Shown here piece by piece: positions 16,365 through 25,344 of a stretch of DNA of 64,000 nt. Each line of letters begins with the position of its first letter. Within the stretch, counting starts at the first letter, position 1. The notes under the pieces are model-generated. The model saw only the letters and a list, made by a program, of their open reading frames with translations. It had not been told where the DNA came from and did no database searches. The stretch lies in the NCBI GenBank assembly GCA_963839515.1, contig CAWIVN010000013.1:62001-126000 (forward strand), in the 5' to 3' direction. Made by a program: the position numbers and the translations under genes. This DNA is from Fredericiella sp963839515 (GTDB lineage Bacteria > Chloroflexota > Anaerolineae > Caldilineales > Caldilineaceae).

Positions 16365-17051
16365 GTGCTGTCGCCGTTGCTGTCGAACATCGTGTTGGAT
16401 GAACTGGACCGCGAGTTGGAACGCCGCGGTCACAGCTTTGTGCGCTATGCGGATGACTGCAACATCTATGTGAGCAGTCAGCGTGCGGCAGAGCGGGTGT
16501 ATGCGAGTGTGCAAGAGTACGTGGAGAAGAAGCTGCGCTTGAAGGTCAACAGGGCGAAAAGTGCCGTGGACCTGGCCAGCAGGCGCAAGTTCTTGGGGTT
16601 CAGCTTCTACTGAAGGGCCAAGGGTGGCGTGGGTATTCGTATCGCCGCCAAGAGTCTGGTGCGGATGAAGCGCAAGGTGAGGAACCTGACCCGCCGCAGC
16701 CAAGGCAACGCCTGGGAGGAAATCCGGGACCGCCTGCGTCGCGCAGTCACGGGCTGGGTGAACTACTATGCGTTGGCTGACGCCCGCAACCACATGGTTG
16801 AACTAGACCAGTGGCTGCGACGGCGCATGCGCCAACTCGCCTGGAAAGCCTGGAAGAAACCGCACACCCGCCAGCAACGGCTCAGGGCGCTGGGTGTCAG
16901 CGACTACTGGGCGCGGCGGGCGGGCGGCTCCAGCTTAGGACCCTGGCGCATGTCCAAAACGCCACCCATTCACCAAGCACTCAGCACTACCTACTGGCAC
17001 AGAGTTGGTCTTGTCAGCTTCCTCGAACATTACGACCTTCGTCGGACCTGA
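16365..17051 (+). pseudogene. ltrA: Group II intron reverse transcriptase, C-terminal part, with in-frame TGA
   Basis: This continues the RT after the insertion: 'LSPLLSNIVLDELDRELERR' (end of block 4), the catalytic 'RYADDCNIYV' (block 5), and blocks 6-7 ending 'RKFLGFSFY'. A TGA at 16611-16613 interrupts the frame, which then continues unchanged through the maturase domain ('VRNLTRRSQGNAWEEIRD' and 'RAVTGWVNYYALADARNH') to the true stop at 17051. The TGA could have come from a CGA or TGG by one substitution. No endonuclease domain is seen, in keeping with class C. Confidence 0.88.
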
Positions 17052-17206
17052 CCGAACCGCCGGATGCGGACCCGCATGTCCGGTGGTGTGGGAGGGGCGG
17101 AGCCGCAAGGCTCCCCCCTATCCCGATTGCGTACAGAAGACCTCGCTTCCAGCCCGCACCACCGCCGCCAAACCTACTACAAAGCTCTAGAATAACCTCA
17201 AACCAG

Positions 17207-17236
17207 TTGACACGTGCTGGCGCGGCGACCTAGGAT
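17207..17236 (+). promoter_or_regulatory. Sigma-70 promoter for the lamin-tail protein
   Basis: TTGACA (17207-17212), 18-bp spacer, TAGGAT (17231-17236), 45 bp before the ATG. It lies just beyond the intron 3' end, so the intron separates sigA from this gene without supplying its promoter. Confidence 0.65.
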
Positions 17237-17280
17237 GAGAGTGTCGTCGCTTTGCATCGCTGCTGAGGCGTAGATGGCTT

Positions 17281-20200
17281 ATGCTTCGCTGGTTACACTC
17301 GCCGCCGGGTTACGGCCTGCTAGTTCTCACTCTTCTGCTCACTGCTTTGGTTGTTGGCGGTTTCGCCATCCTATCCGTTGGGCCGGCCTACGGCGCCTCG
17401 GCAGGCTGCCACGTGTGCCTGTCGCAAATCTATGGCCACGGCGGCAAGAATGGCAGCGCTTATAACGCCGACTTCGTCGAGTTGTTTAGTCGTAGCGACA
17501 AACCGCAGACGCTGGCGGGTTGGCGGCTGGACTACGCCGACGTGCACAGCGAAGACTGGCGCACACTTGATCTCAGCCCCTTGACGCTTTCCCCCCACGG
17601 CTATGCCCTTGTAAGCCTCAAGGGCGGCGCCGCCGGCGCGCCCCTACCCGCCGTTGACCTGGCGGGCAACCTCAATCTCGGCGGCAGCGCCGGCAAACTG
17701 CAACTCGTCGATGGAGAAAACACGCTGATTGACTTGGTAGGCTACGGCGAAGCCGAATGGTCGGAAGGTGCGCCGGCCGCAGGTGCTGCCGCCGGAACAG
17801 CCCTGGTTCGACGCGACGGAGGCTGCACGGACAGCGACGACAACGCGGCAGACTTTGTTCAGGCGCAGCCAAGTCCCCGCAACAGCCAGTCGCCTGCTCA
17901 ACCTTGCGCTATTGGACCATCGCCTTCTCCCACTGCAACTGACACGACGTTGCCTACAGAGACGCCCACACCCCTTCCATCTCCAACGCCAATCGCGACA
18001 CCCACCGCTCTACCAACCGACACGCCCTTGCCAACAAATACACCGCTATCCACAAACACTGCTCCACCGGCAAACGCCTCCGTGCCCACGGAATCGTGGC
18101 CGCTCGCACCAACTGCTACACCAATCCCACCCACACCCTCTCTTGCAATACCCAGCGAAACGCCGACCACGACGCCAGTACCGACCCCGACCTGGGGTCC
18201 AACCCCCACGCCGACAACCACCATGCCCCCTGACGCCACGCCCAATCTGCTGCCGACGGCCACCGGCGAGCCACCGGCGGGCGCAACCAGTACGCCCGCC
18301 GGATTGGAGGAGCCAACATCACCGCCGATGCCGAGCGAGACTCCCACCGCATCGCCAGCACCCACTGAAACCGGGCCGCCTACCCTCACGGCGACTGTGA
18401 CGTCCCCGCCCACCTTAACACCGACCGCTACTGCGACCAAGACACCGCGCGTTCGTACGCCGACAGCAACGTGCACGCTGACGCCAAGCCAAGCGCTTAC
18501 AGCCACAGCCGCGGCGACTGCGGCAGGTACGCAAGTGCCGACACGCCGGCCAACGCGAACGCCAGGCACGACCATCACACCAATACCAGGCAATGTGCTC
18601 ACGGCGACCCCTGCCGATACGCCAACGCCGACTCTGCCGGTGCAGTGGCAGCACGCCGCAGCGCCCAGCCCGCTCCAAATCGACGAGGTGGCCTACGATG
18701 GCGGCGATGCCGAATACGTCGTGCTTATGAATGTCTCCAATACCGACTTGTCACTGGCCGGCTGGACGCTGGGCGACGCCGAACGACCGTACGACGGCGA
18801 GGGTATGTATGCTCTTCCCGATCTTGTCTTGGTGCCCGGAGGGCTGTTTGTCGTGGCGCGACAGGCGGATGCTTTTCGTGCCCACTACGGTCGCCGGCCC
18901 GATGCCACGCTGGATGCTGCCGCTGACACAATACCGCAACTCCTCCGGCGCAAGGACCTGGCGAGTGGCAACCTGGCGCTCAACGACAGCGGCGACGAGA
19001 TCGTGCTGTTGTCCCCCACCTTGCTGCTGGCGGATGCCATGGCGTTCGGCAAGGGCGAGTATGGTGTTTTGGGCTTGGCGGGTGACCTGCGCGCCGCCGG
19101 CGGCTACACACTGCAAAGGGTGCCAGGCGCCAGCTTCCCCGGCGTAGCAGACGTGCGCCAGCGCTTCCTTGCCGCGCCGCCGCGGCCATTTGAGCCGCGC
19201 GGGCTGCCGCTGGGCGCAACAGCGAGCGCGGCCGTACTGGATGGCGGCTACATTGGCGTGTGGGGCAGCCTGGGCGCACATAGCAATTTCACACCCGGTT
19301 ACACGGCACCGCCACATTACCTCTTGGCGGCTGCTGCGGCGCAAGGGCTGCAGTTCATGGCAATCGCCGATACCGATGTTATTGCGGCACCGGTGTGGGT
19401 TCCGCCCGGCATAACAGTGCTGGCTGCCTGGGGATGGCGAGGAGGCGATGCCGGATCCGCCGTGGTCTACAACAGCCAGCCCGTGCCCCGACTGTCGATC
19501 AACGGGCTGGCCGGTTACCTGGCCGATCGTGGCGGCTTCGTACAGTGGCAGGGCAAGGACAATCCTGCGCTGAGTACACTGGCGGCAGTGGCCGCGGATA
19601 ATGGGCCGGGTGAGGACGTCGCCTGGTTTTTCAAGCGCTGGCAGGCCTTGGGTGCGCCCTTGCTGCCGGCGGGAAACGCCGAACCAGACCTGCCCGGCGC
19701 AGTCGCCGTGGAACCACGTTACACCGGGTTAGCGGTGCGCGATCAAGATGGCGCTGCCCTGATGGATGCCTTGGCGTCCAGCCGAGGCTGGGTAACCAGC
19801 GACGCAAACGCATGGTTGACAATGGAGGCAGAAACGAACGACGGCAACCGCTACTGGATGGGGAGTTGGCTGCCCAGCGCCAATCCGGCCGATCCCCTAC
19901 AGGCCGGCGGCGGTCAAGTGATGCTGCACGTCGCCTATGGTGATCTGGAGGGAGAAGTCGCCAGCCTGGCGATCTGGCAGGATGGCGTATTGCTGCAGGA
20001 ACTTCTGCTGCCGCCGGGCGATGGGCGCTGGACCGTGCCTGTATTACTGGCGCCCGGCGCACTGCTGGCAGCCGTAGCGACGCAGGCAGATGGCGATTAT
20101 GTGGTCACGGCTCCCGTGCAAGTGCTGCGGGCGGAGGCGGACGATGGGGCACCAAGTGGCGGCACGCCGAACCCGCAAACACCCGAAACGCCACCGCCCG

Positions 20201-20889
20201 CTACAACTCACGAAGGCAGCGAACACCATAGTGGCGGCGCAGCGGCCGTGGCAACCCTGGAACCAACCTATGGCCAGGCCGGCGGCCCGCCGGGCTCGGT
20301 AGCGCAAGCCAAGCTGGCTGGGTTGGAAGCGGAGGTGGAGCTGCGTGCGGTAGTGGTTGCGCCGCCAGGGCTGTTTAACGGCAGCATGTATGTCGCCGAT
20401 ATGGCCGGCGACGGCGTCACTGCCGGAATCGGCGCTAACGTCTACCTGGAGCAGGGGGAGTTCCCAGCGCTTATAGAAGGCGACAGGGTGTGGCTGCACG
20501 GGCGCTGGAACTCGTATCGCGGCGAGATGGAACTGGTGCTTGCCGGCCCACACGATGTGTGGAAGCTGGGCAGCGGTGCGCCGTTGCGCCCGCTGCCGGT
20601 ATGGGCCCATACGGTGTGCGAATCAGTCGAGGGCAGGCTGGTCACATTTACCGGCGCTGTTGTGGGCTGGCAGGGTGACAGCCTGCTGCTGGTGGACCCG
20701 GCGCATCCGGCGGCACTGCCTGTGCGGGTTACAGTGCGCAGCAGCCTGCCTTGGAAGCGACCGTTTGTCTACAAGGGTGAGATTTGGCAGGTCACCGGTG
20801 TCGTCAGCCAGTTTGCCCGCCGGTCGCCATGGAATGACGGATATCGCGTGCTGCCGCGCTACGTCGAGGACCTGGTGCGCATCGAATAG
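17281..20889 (+). CDS. Lamin-tail-domain exoprotein with PT-rich linker
   Basis: A secreted or surface protein of 1202 residues. Residues 1-39 form a signal peptide or anchor ('LLVLTLLLTALVVGGFAIL', cleavage near 'AYGASA'). The first lamin-tail domain (about 43-205) begins 'CLSQIYGHGGKNGSAYNADF'. A Thr/Pro-rich linker (about 215-460) is followed by a second lamin-tail domain (about 465-620, 'DEVAYDGGDAEYVVLMNVS'). Next is a degenerate PHP-like region (640-930, 'GSLGAHSNFTPG' where PHP proteins have metal-binding His). The C-terminus has OB-fold-like repeats seen in bacterial exonucleases. The combination suggests an extracellular nucleic-acid-binding or scaffold protein. Its last 31 bases overlap the convergent gene at 20859. 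Confidence 0.85.
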   Translation: MLRWLHSPPGYGLLVLTLLLTALVVGGFAILSVGPAYGASAGCHVCLSQIYGHGGKNGSAYNADFVELFSRSDKPQTLAGWRLDYADVHSEDWRTLDLSPLTLSPHGYALVSLKGGAAGAPLPAVDLAGNLNLGGSAGKLQLVDGENTLIDLVGYGEAEWSEGAPAAGAAAGTALVRRDGGCTDSDDNAADFVQAQPSPRNSQSPAQPCAIGPSPSPTATDTTLPTETPTPLPSPTPIATPTALPTDTPLPTNTPLSTNTAPPANASVPTESWPLAPTATPIPPTPSLAIPSETPTTTPVPTPTWGPTPTPTTTMPPDATPNLLPTATGEPPAGATSTPAGLEEPTSPPMPSETPTASPAPTETGPPTLTATVTSPPTLTPTATATKTPRVRTPTATCTLTPSQALTATAAATAAGTQVPTRRPTRTPGTTITPIPGNVLTATPADTPTPTLPVQWQHAAAPSPLQIDEVAYDGGDAEYVVLMNVSNTDLSLAGWTLGDAERPYDGEGMYALPDLVLVPGGLFVVARQADAFRAHYGRRPDATLDAAADTIPQLLRRKDLASGNLALNDSGDEIVLLSPTLLLADAMAFGKGEYGVLGLAGDLRAAGGYTLQRVPGASFPGVADVRQRFLAAPPRPFEPRGLPLGATASAAVLDGGYIGVWGSLGAHSNFTPGYTAPPHYLLAAAAAQGLQFMAIADTDVIAAPVWVPPGITVLAAWGWRGGDAGSAVVYNSQPVPRLSINGLAGYLADRGGFVQWQGKDNPALSTLAAVAADNGPGEDVAWFFKRWQALGAPLLPAGNAEPDLPGAVAVEPRYTGLAVRDQDGAALMDALASSRGWVTSDANAWLTMEAETNDGNRYWMGSWLPSANPADPLQAGGGQVMLHVAYGDLEGEVASLAIWQDGVLLQELLLPPGDGRWTVPVLLAPGALLAAVATQADGDYVVTAPVQVLRAEADDGAPSGGTPNPQTPETPPPATTHEGSEHHSGGAAAVATLEPTYGQAGGPPGSVAQAKLAGLEAEVELRAVVVAPPGLFNGSMYVADMAGDGVTAGIGANVYLEQGEFPALIEGDRVWLHGRWNSYRGEMELVLAGPHDVWKLGSGAPLRPLPVWAHTVCESVEGRLVTFTGAVVGWQGDSLLLVDPAHPAALPVRVTVRSSLPWKRPFVYKGEIWQVTGVVSQFARRSPWNDGYRVLPRYVEDLVRIE

Positions 20890-22091
20890 CCCACGTGGGC
20901 TTTGAGCAAGGATTGAGGGGGAATGTGTTGCGTGATAGCCAAACCAGAAGCAATTACCGAGCCGGCCCCAATCTCGATGCCTGGTTCAATGTGGACACCG
21001 GTGCCAAAGCGTACACGGTCACCGATCTTGACACGACTTGAAGTAACGACGGCGGGGCCAAAGCTGCAATGGCTGCCCAGCGTGCAGTGATGCTCGATAC
21101 TGCAGTAGGCGCTCAGAAAGTTGTTGTCGCCGATGGCGGCGCAGGCGCCAAAGTGGCAGAGCGCCATGATTACATTGCCTTCACCCCAAGCGACGTTCAT
21201 GCCTACGACGCAACTGGGGTGGACGACATTGGCAAACGTGATGCTACGGCTCTTCCACTGCTCGAAGATACGCGCACGTGCGGGAATGCTGGTGCTGATG
21301 GATATGATCGCTGCATCGAATTGCCCTGCAGCGGCCATGTCGGCAGCGCGTTGGATGTCGATCGGCCCCAAGATCGGCACGCCGGCCACTTGCTTGCTGT
21401 GGAGGGAAGTATTATCGTCCAGGATCGCCACCGCGCGCTGGTTGGGCAGCCTGGCCAGTGCGTCGATGATCTGCACGGCCCCGTTGCCGCCCCCGACGAT
21501 GAGAATACGTTGCGGCCGGTTGGCGGGATAGCGGTCGTCGACCATGTCTGTAATGTGAGAGGGTGAGGCAGCTGCAGACGCTTGTGCAGGCGCACCGGGC
21601 GCGGCATCGCGGGCGGCAAGGTAGGCTTGCACGTCGGCTTCGGTAATCTTTTCGCCCGTAGCGGGTACTTGGGCCAGGTCAATGGTGTGGCGCTGGGCCA
21701 GCAGTTCGGCTTTGAGCGTCGCAAGGCGCGGCGTGGCTGTCGCCGTTACGCTTGCGCCCGCGGCCGATGTGTTGGATGCGCGGCCGGTTGTGGTCGCCTG
21801 GCGATCGCTCTGTTCTGACAACCAAATGCGGGCGGCCGCCTGATCGGACTGTTCGCTGCCAAGGGCGGCGACGACGGCGCCGACGTTCGCTTCTGAACCG
21901 GCGGCAGCCAGCGGCCAGAATGCGCCTGCAACGGGGGCTTCCAAATCAAACACACTCTTTGTCGTCTCGGCACTGCCTAGCACCTCGCCCCTCTGCACCC
22001 ATTGGCCGGGCTGCTTGGACCACTCGGCGATGGTGGCGGTGACGTCGTTGGGACCGGACTGTGGCAGGTAGACAGCTGTGAACTGTGACAT
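20859..22091 (-). CDS. Lipoyl/E3-binding domain fused to NeuD-type acetyltransferase
   Basis: A 410-residue fusion. Residues 4-78 are a biotinyl/lipoyl domain with the candidate lipoyl lysine in 'SAETTKSVFDLEAP' (Lys45). After an Ala/Thr linker comes a peripheral-subunit-binding domain (about 120-160, 'KAELLAQRHTIDLAQVPATG', 'ITEADVQAYL'). Residues 194-410 form a PglD/NeuD-type acyltransferase: a Rossmann-like start 'RILIVGGGNGAVQIIDA' and a left-handed beta helix ('GEGNVIMALCHFGACAAIGD', 'LGSHCSFGPAVVTSSRVKIG'). The first two modules belong to 2-oxo acid dehydrogenase E2 proteins, but the E2 catalytic core is replaced. It may transfer an acyl group from lipoate to a sugar. TACTAT lies 7 bp before the ATG with no ribosome site. 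Confidence 0.85.
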   Translation of the reverse strand: MSQFTAVYLPQSGPNDVTATIAEWSKQPGQWVQRGEVLGSAETTKSVFDLEAPVAGAFWPLAAAGSEANVGAVVAALGSEQSDQAAARIWLSEQSDRQATTTGRASNTSAAGASVTATATPRLATLKAELLAQRHTIDLAQVPATGEKITEADVQAYLAARDAAPGAPAQASAAASPSHITDMVDDRYPANRPQRILIVGGGNGAVQIIDALARLPNQRAVAILDDNTSLHSKQVAGVPILGPIDIQRAADMAAAGQFDAAIISISTSIPARARIFEQWKSRSITFANVVHPSCVVGMNVAWGEGNVIMALCHFGACAAIGDNNFLSAYCSIEHHCTLGSHCSFGPAVVTSSRVKIGDRVRFGTGVHIEPGIEIGAGSVIASGLAITQHIPPQSLLKAHVGYSMRTRSST

Positions 22092-22135
22092 AGGTGGGAT
22101 AGTACCACGAAATGGACGGAAATGGCGTCGCAGGG

Positions 22136-23518
22136 CTATAGCTGACCTGTTGCTCCCCAGGCAGCGAGACGAGCCTGGTAAGCCGGGTCGTCGTAGCGCG
22201 AGAGCAGGAAGGCGGGGGCATAGGACGGCAGGGTGGCGCCGGCAACATGAGCGGCCAGCAGCTCGCCGCCGCCACACGCGGCCATCAGGCCGTAGCCGGA
22301 AAGAGCAGAATAAATGTAGGCGCCGTCAAGGGGCAGCGGGCCAACCAAGGGCCGATTTTCCACGGTTTTGGTATAGTAGCCGCCATCGACGTAGGTTTTG
22401 GGTAGGCGGTCGAGGTAGATGGAGAGACCAGGGACCAGCGTGGTCATGCCGCGCAGCACAGTTTCGCTGAACTCGGGGTCGATCCAAACGGGAAAGTGCG
22501 GCTCGATTGGCTCCAAGTGATAGGCCCACAGGAGCAACAGGGTGCTGGCCCCATGCCCACCTTCGGGACGGAAGTGGATGCCGCCGGGAAAAGGAGCCAG
22601 CAGATGTGCCGTGTCTTCGCTGCCCGCCAGCGCAGCGCGCTCCTCATCCGTCCAGGGCAGGCATTGTTCGTCCTCCCAAATGACGAGCGGCGCCTCACGG
22701 TCCACGATGCCTAGCTTGTCTTCCAGGGCGCTCTTGAGATGCAGTTCGGAGAAGATCGGCAAATCAAGCCCCAGCAGGTCGCCAACCTGCTTGACGAGCG
22801 GGCCGGCGGCATTGACAAAGCACGGTGTTGCGATCTGCTGCGTCTCGCCTGCCGTGTCCACGGTGACGGCAGAGATGCGGCCACCGTCGGTGTGGACCTG
22901 GGTCACGCGGCCATTGAGAATACGCGCACCATGTGCCTTGGCTTGTTCGAGCAGCAGCATGCCCAGTTGCTGGCCACTCAACCAGCCACAGCGGCGGGCG
23001 TGCAGCACGGCCACGGCCTGCGGCGTAAGGTATGGGAAGTAGCGGCGGATAAGGGCTGGATCGAGAAAGAGGTCGGCGCCATCAGGTTGATCGTGCCAGT
23101 GTTCAGGGTTGCCCGGAACATAGGCCGGTTCACCGAGAGCGCCCGTATGCACGCGCAGCTGGCCGGCGCCCATCTGTTCCGCTTGCTTGGCCGACTCGAC
23201 CAGGGTGCGCACGTGAGATGGATTGCCGGTGGCGTAGACATAGCCGCGGCGGTTGAGCCGGATACGGTGGCCGTTGGCGTCGTCGAGTTGTTCTAGCAGG
23301 TCGATGCTGCGATTCATAAAGCGCAGCATGGCATCGTCAGGACCCGGCCACCAGTTGCGGTACGCCTCGGTGGACTTGTCGCTGGTTAAGCTCATGGGCG
23401 CCCGTTCGTCCACAAGCAGGACGTCGTGCAGGCCTTGGTGAACGGCGAGATAATAGGCAGCGCTGATCCCGGCAATCCCCGCGCCACAGATGACGATATC
23501 GGCGGTCTGTTGGCTCAT
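22136..23518 (-). CDS. FAD-dependent oxidoreductase (DAO family)
   Basis: A flavoprotein of 460 residues in the D-amino-acid oxidase/glycine oxidase/sarcosine oxidase family. The N-terminal 'DIVICGAGIAGISAAYYLA' binds the FAD ADP moiety, followed by the Glu/Asp of 'VLLVDE'. The C-terminal 'ENRPLVGPLPLDGAYIYSAL' and 'GYGLMAACGGGELLAAHVAG' are the family's closing FAD-binding motif. It probably oxidises an amine or amino acid; the acceptor is not evident. The start at 23518 is supported by a promoter whose -10 sits 7 bp before the ATG, implying a leaderless mRNA. It lies 44 bp upstream of the lipoyl-NeuD gene on the same strand, so the two may cooperate. Confidence 0.88.
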   Translation of the reverse strand: MSQQTADIVICGAGIAGISAAYYLAVHQGLHDVLLVDERAPMSLTSDKSTEAYRNWWPGPDDAMLRFMNRSIDLLEQLDDANGHRIRLNRRGYVYATGNPSHVRTLVESAKQAEQMGAGQLRVHTGALGEPAYVPGNPEHWHDQPDGADLFLDPALIRRYFPYLTPQAVAVLHARRCGWLSGQQLGMLLLEQAKAHGARILNGRVTQVHTDGGRISAVTVDTAGETQQIATPCFVNAAGPLVKQVGDLLGLDLPIFSELHLKSALEDKLGIVDREAPLVIWEDEQCLPWTDEERAALAGSEDTAHLLAPFPGGIHFRPEGGHGASTLLLLWAYHLEPIEPHFPVWIDPEFSETVLRGMTTLVPGLSIYLDRLPKTYVDGGYYTKTVENRPLVGPLPLDGAYIYSALSGYGLMAACGGGELLAAHVAGATLPSYAPAFLLSRYDDPAYQARLAAWGATGQL

Positions 23519-23525
23519 GCGAGGT

Positions 23526-23554
23526 ACTGTAGCAGAGAGCGGGAAAGTTGACAA
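23526..23554 (-). promoter_or_regulatory. Promoter giving a leaderless transcript for the FAD oxidoreductase
   Basis: On the minus strand: TTGTCA (23554-23549), exactly 17 bp, TACAGT (23531-23526), then 7 bp and the ATG at 23518. Transcription should begin at or within a base or two of the start codon, and no Shine-Dalgarno sequence is present. Confidence 0.65.
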
Positions 23555-23604
23555 TTGCGACGCACCAGGGTGCGCTGCCTGGTTATATACTCGAAAGGTC
23601 GCGC

Positions 23605-24975
23605 CTATCCGCGACTCAACTCCAACTCCAATGCCGCCGCGATCGACAGCAGCCGCGCGTCTTCGTAGGGGGCGGCGACGAGTTGGGCGCCGACGGGAAG
23701 GTTGAGGGGCGTGCGTCCGCAAGGTAAGGAGATGACGGGGAAGCCGAGGACGCTCCACAAGATGCAGTTTTCCGAGAGGACGAGGAAGTAGTGGTCTGTT
23801 TTGTCGCTCTTAGGGGCCGCCATGCGTGTGGCAGGCATGAGGAGGGCGTCGAAATGGTCGAAGCTGCGCAGGACGCGCCAGCGCAAATCCTCACGCGCCC
23901 GCTGGGCTTGCAGATAGTGGACGGCGCTGACTCGGGTCGCCTCGTCCATTTGCTTGGCCACGGCAGTGGTGGCATAACGCTGCCGACGGTCGCCATAGAC
24001 CGTGTGATAGGCCGCTGCCTCGGCGCGACTGATGATTAATCCCATGCCCACGGCCAGGTCAAAGTCGGCGCCAGAGGGTGTCTCGATCTCGATGACCTCA
24101 GCCCCCGTCTGGCGCATGGCGGTGATCGCTTGGCGAAAGGCTGCCGCCACGCCGGCTTCGGCCCCTTCCAGTGCGGCAACGGGCACGCCGATGCGTACAG
24201 TGTGCATGCTCTTGTACAGCCCTTGGCTGTAGCCCACATGCGGGGCCGGATCGAGCACGTCGAGCATGAGCGCGGCGTCTTCGACGGTTGGCGCCATGTG
24301 CCCCACATGATCCAGGCTCCACGACAACATGATGAGGCCGTCGCTAGGCACCAGGCCAAAGGTCGGTTTGTAACCCACCACACCGCACAGGGCAGCGGGT
24401 ACACGCACCGACGCGCGCGTATCGGTCGCTATGGCGCCCAGGCTCATGCCGGTGGCCACGGCGATAGCTGAGCCGCCGCTGGAACCACCCGGATCACGCG
24501 TCGGGTCCCACGGGTTGCGGCTTTGCGGCGTGGTGGCGCCAAGCGAAAATTCGTGCGTGTGGGTCTTGCCCATCATCACCGCGCCGGCCGCTTTGAGGAG
24601 GTGAACGCTGCCGGCGTCTGAGATCGAGACGTTGTCGTCGAGCACGGGCGAGCTGGCAGTGTTGGGCATGCCGGCAACGTCGAAGATATCTTTGACGGCG
24701 ATTGGAATCCCATGCAGGGAGCCACGGCAGATCCCGGCGCGCAGCTCCCTATCCAACTCCAGCGCCAGTTGCTGCAACGCGGCCGCAGGCGTGACATAAA
24801 CAAAGGCATTGAGGGAGGGCTGTTGGCTGTCGATTGCGGCCAGCATCTGTTCCAGTAGACCCGCCACGTCGAGCGAACCAGTGCGCAGGGCATGGAGGGC
24901 AGCGGCTATCGTCAGCGATTGGCCCGCAAAAGGCGCTACGGATGGTCGCTGGCCGGGCAGATCAGACAGCAGCAT
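23605..24975 (-). CDS. Amidase signature family hydrolase
   Basis: An amidase of 456 residues. The Ser-cisSer-Lys triad is visible: Lys in 'GIPIAVKDIFDVAG', cis-Ser in 'DPGGSSGGSAIAVATG', and nucleophilic Ser in 'IATDTRASVRVPAALCG'. The last motif normally reads TDTGGS; here the two glycines are Arg-Ala, which may alter the oxyanion hole. It hydrolyses a small amide, possibly supplying ammonia. The ATG at 24975 gives the usual family length; the same frame is open to a GTG at 25167, but the extra 64 residues have no domain-like pattern. Neither start has a clear ribosome site. It lies 86 bp upstream of the FAD oxidoreductase on the same strand. Confidence 0.85.
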   Translation of the reverse strand: MLLSDLPGQRPSVAPFAGQSLTIAAALHALRTGSLDVAGLLEQMLAAIDSQQPSLNAFVYVTPAAALQQLALELDRELRAGICRGSLHGIPIAVKDIFDVAGMPNTASSPVLDDNVSISDAGSVHLLKAAGAVMMGKTHTHEFSLGATTPQSRNPWDPTRDPGGSSGGSAIAVATGMSLGAIATDTRASVRVPAALCGVVGYKPTFGLVPSDGLIMLSWSLDHVGHMAPTVEDAALMLDVLDPAPHVGYSQGLYKSMHTVRIGVPVAALEGAEAGVAAAFRQAITAMRQTGAEVIEIETPSGADFDLAVGMGLIISRAEAAAYHTVYGDRRQRYATTAVAKQMDEATRVSAVHYLQAQRAREDLRWRVLRSFDHFDALLMPATRMAAPKSDKTDHYFLVLSENCILWSVLGFPVISLPCGRTPLNLPVGAQLVAAPYEDARLLSIAAALELELSRG

Positions 24976-25171
24976 GCGGCGCGGCTGGGGTAAGGTGCTG
25001 AGCGGTGTCAGGAAGGCGGGACGCCAGTTGCGTTCGACCGGGTAGGACTCGATCTGCTCCAGGGCGGCATGGAAGCCGGCGCGTACGGGGCTGTTGGCAG
25101 CCGACGATCTTGAGTTTTGTAAGGACACAGTTTTTTTCTCGCACTGGGCAGTACAGTGAGCTTGCACCGTT

Positions 25172-25185
25172 GGCGCCTAGGCGCC
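25172..25185. repeat. Perfect 14-bp palindrome
   Basis: GGCGCCTAGGCGCC lies in the gap between the amidase and the next minus-strand gene. It could be an operator or part of a repeat; no further evidence is visible. Confidence 0.4.
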
Positions 25186-25344
25186 GGCTCTACGCCGGCC
25201 CGAGCCAACCAGTGAGAAGAGGATACACGCGCGCCAAGAACTGATCTACAGACAATTCGTACAAAGTCCATGGGTGATGTGTGCGCGATTGTGCACAATT
25301 GAGGTGGGGTTAGTAAGGTGGGGTGAAGGGCGAGCGGGTGAAAC

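Larger units (their letters stand above)
13231..17127 (+). mobile_element. Group II intron (class C-like), interrupted and probably inactive
   Basis: The element starts with GTGCG, the group II 5' consensus, and about 540 bp of structured non-coding RNA (domains I-IV) precede the reverse transcriptase gene. Near the 3' end, 17053-17094 has the domain V pattern 'CCGGATGCGGACCCGCATGT', followed by a small domain VI hairpin (GGAGCCGCAAGGCTCC, 17098-17113) and the terminal CTATCCCGAT. The insertion point, directly after an intrinsic terminator stem and its T-run, is the known habit of bacterial class C introns, and the RT sequence also looks like class C. The RT is split by another element and carries a stop codon, so the intron is unlikely to move by itself. 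Its ends are estimated to within a few bases. Confidence 0.85.

Noticed and set aside
16611..16613. TGA read as selenocysteine or recoded
   Set aside because: No SECIS-like hairpin was recognised, intron RTs have no Sec, and the gene is already broken by an insertion.
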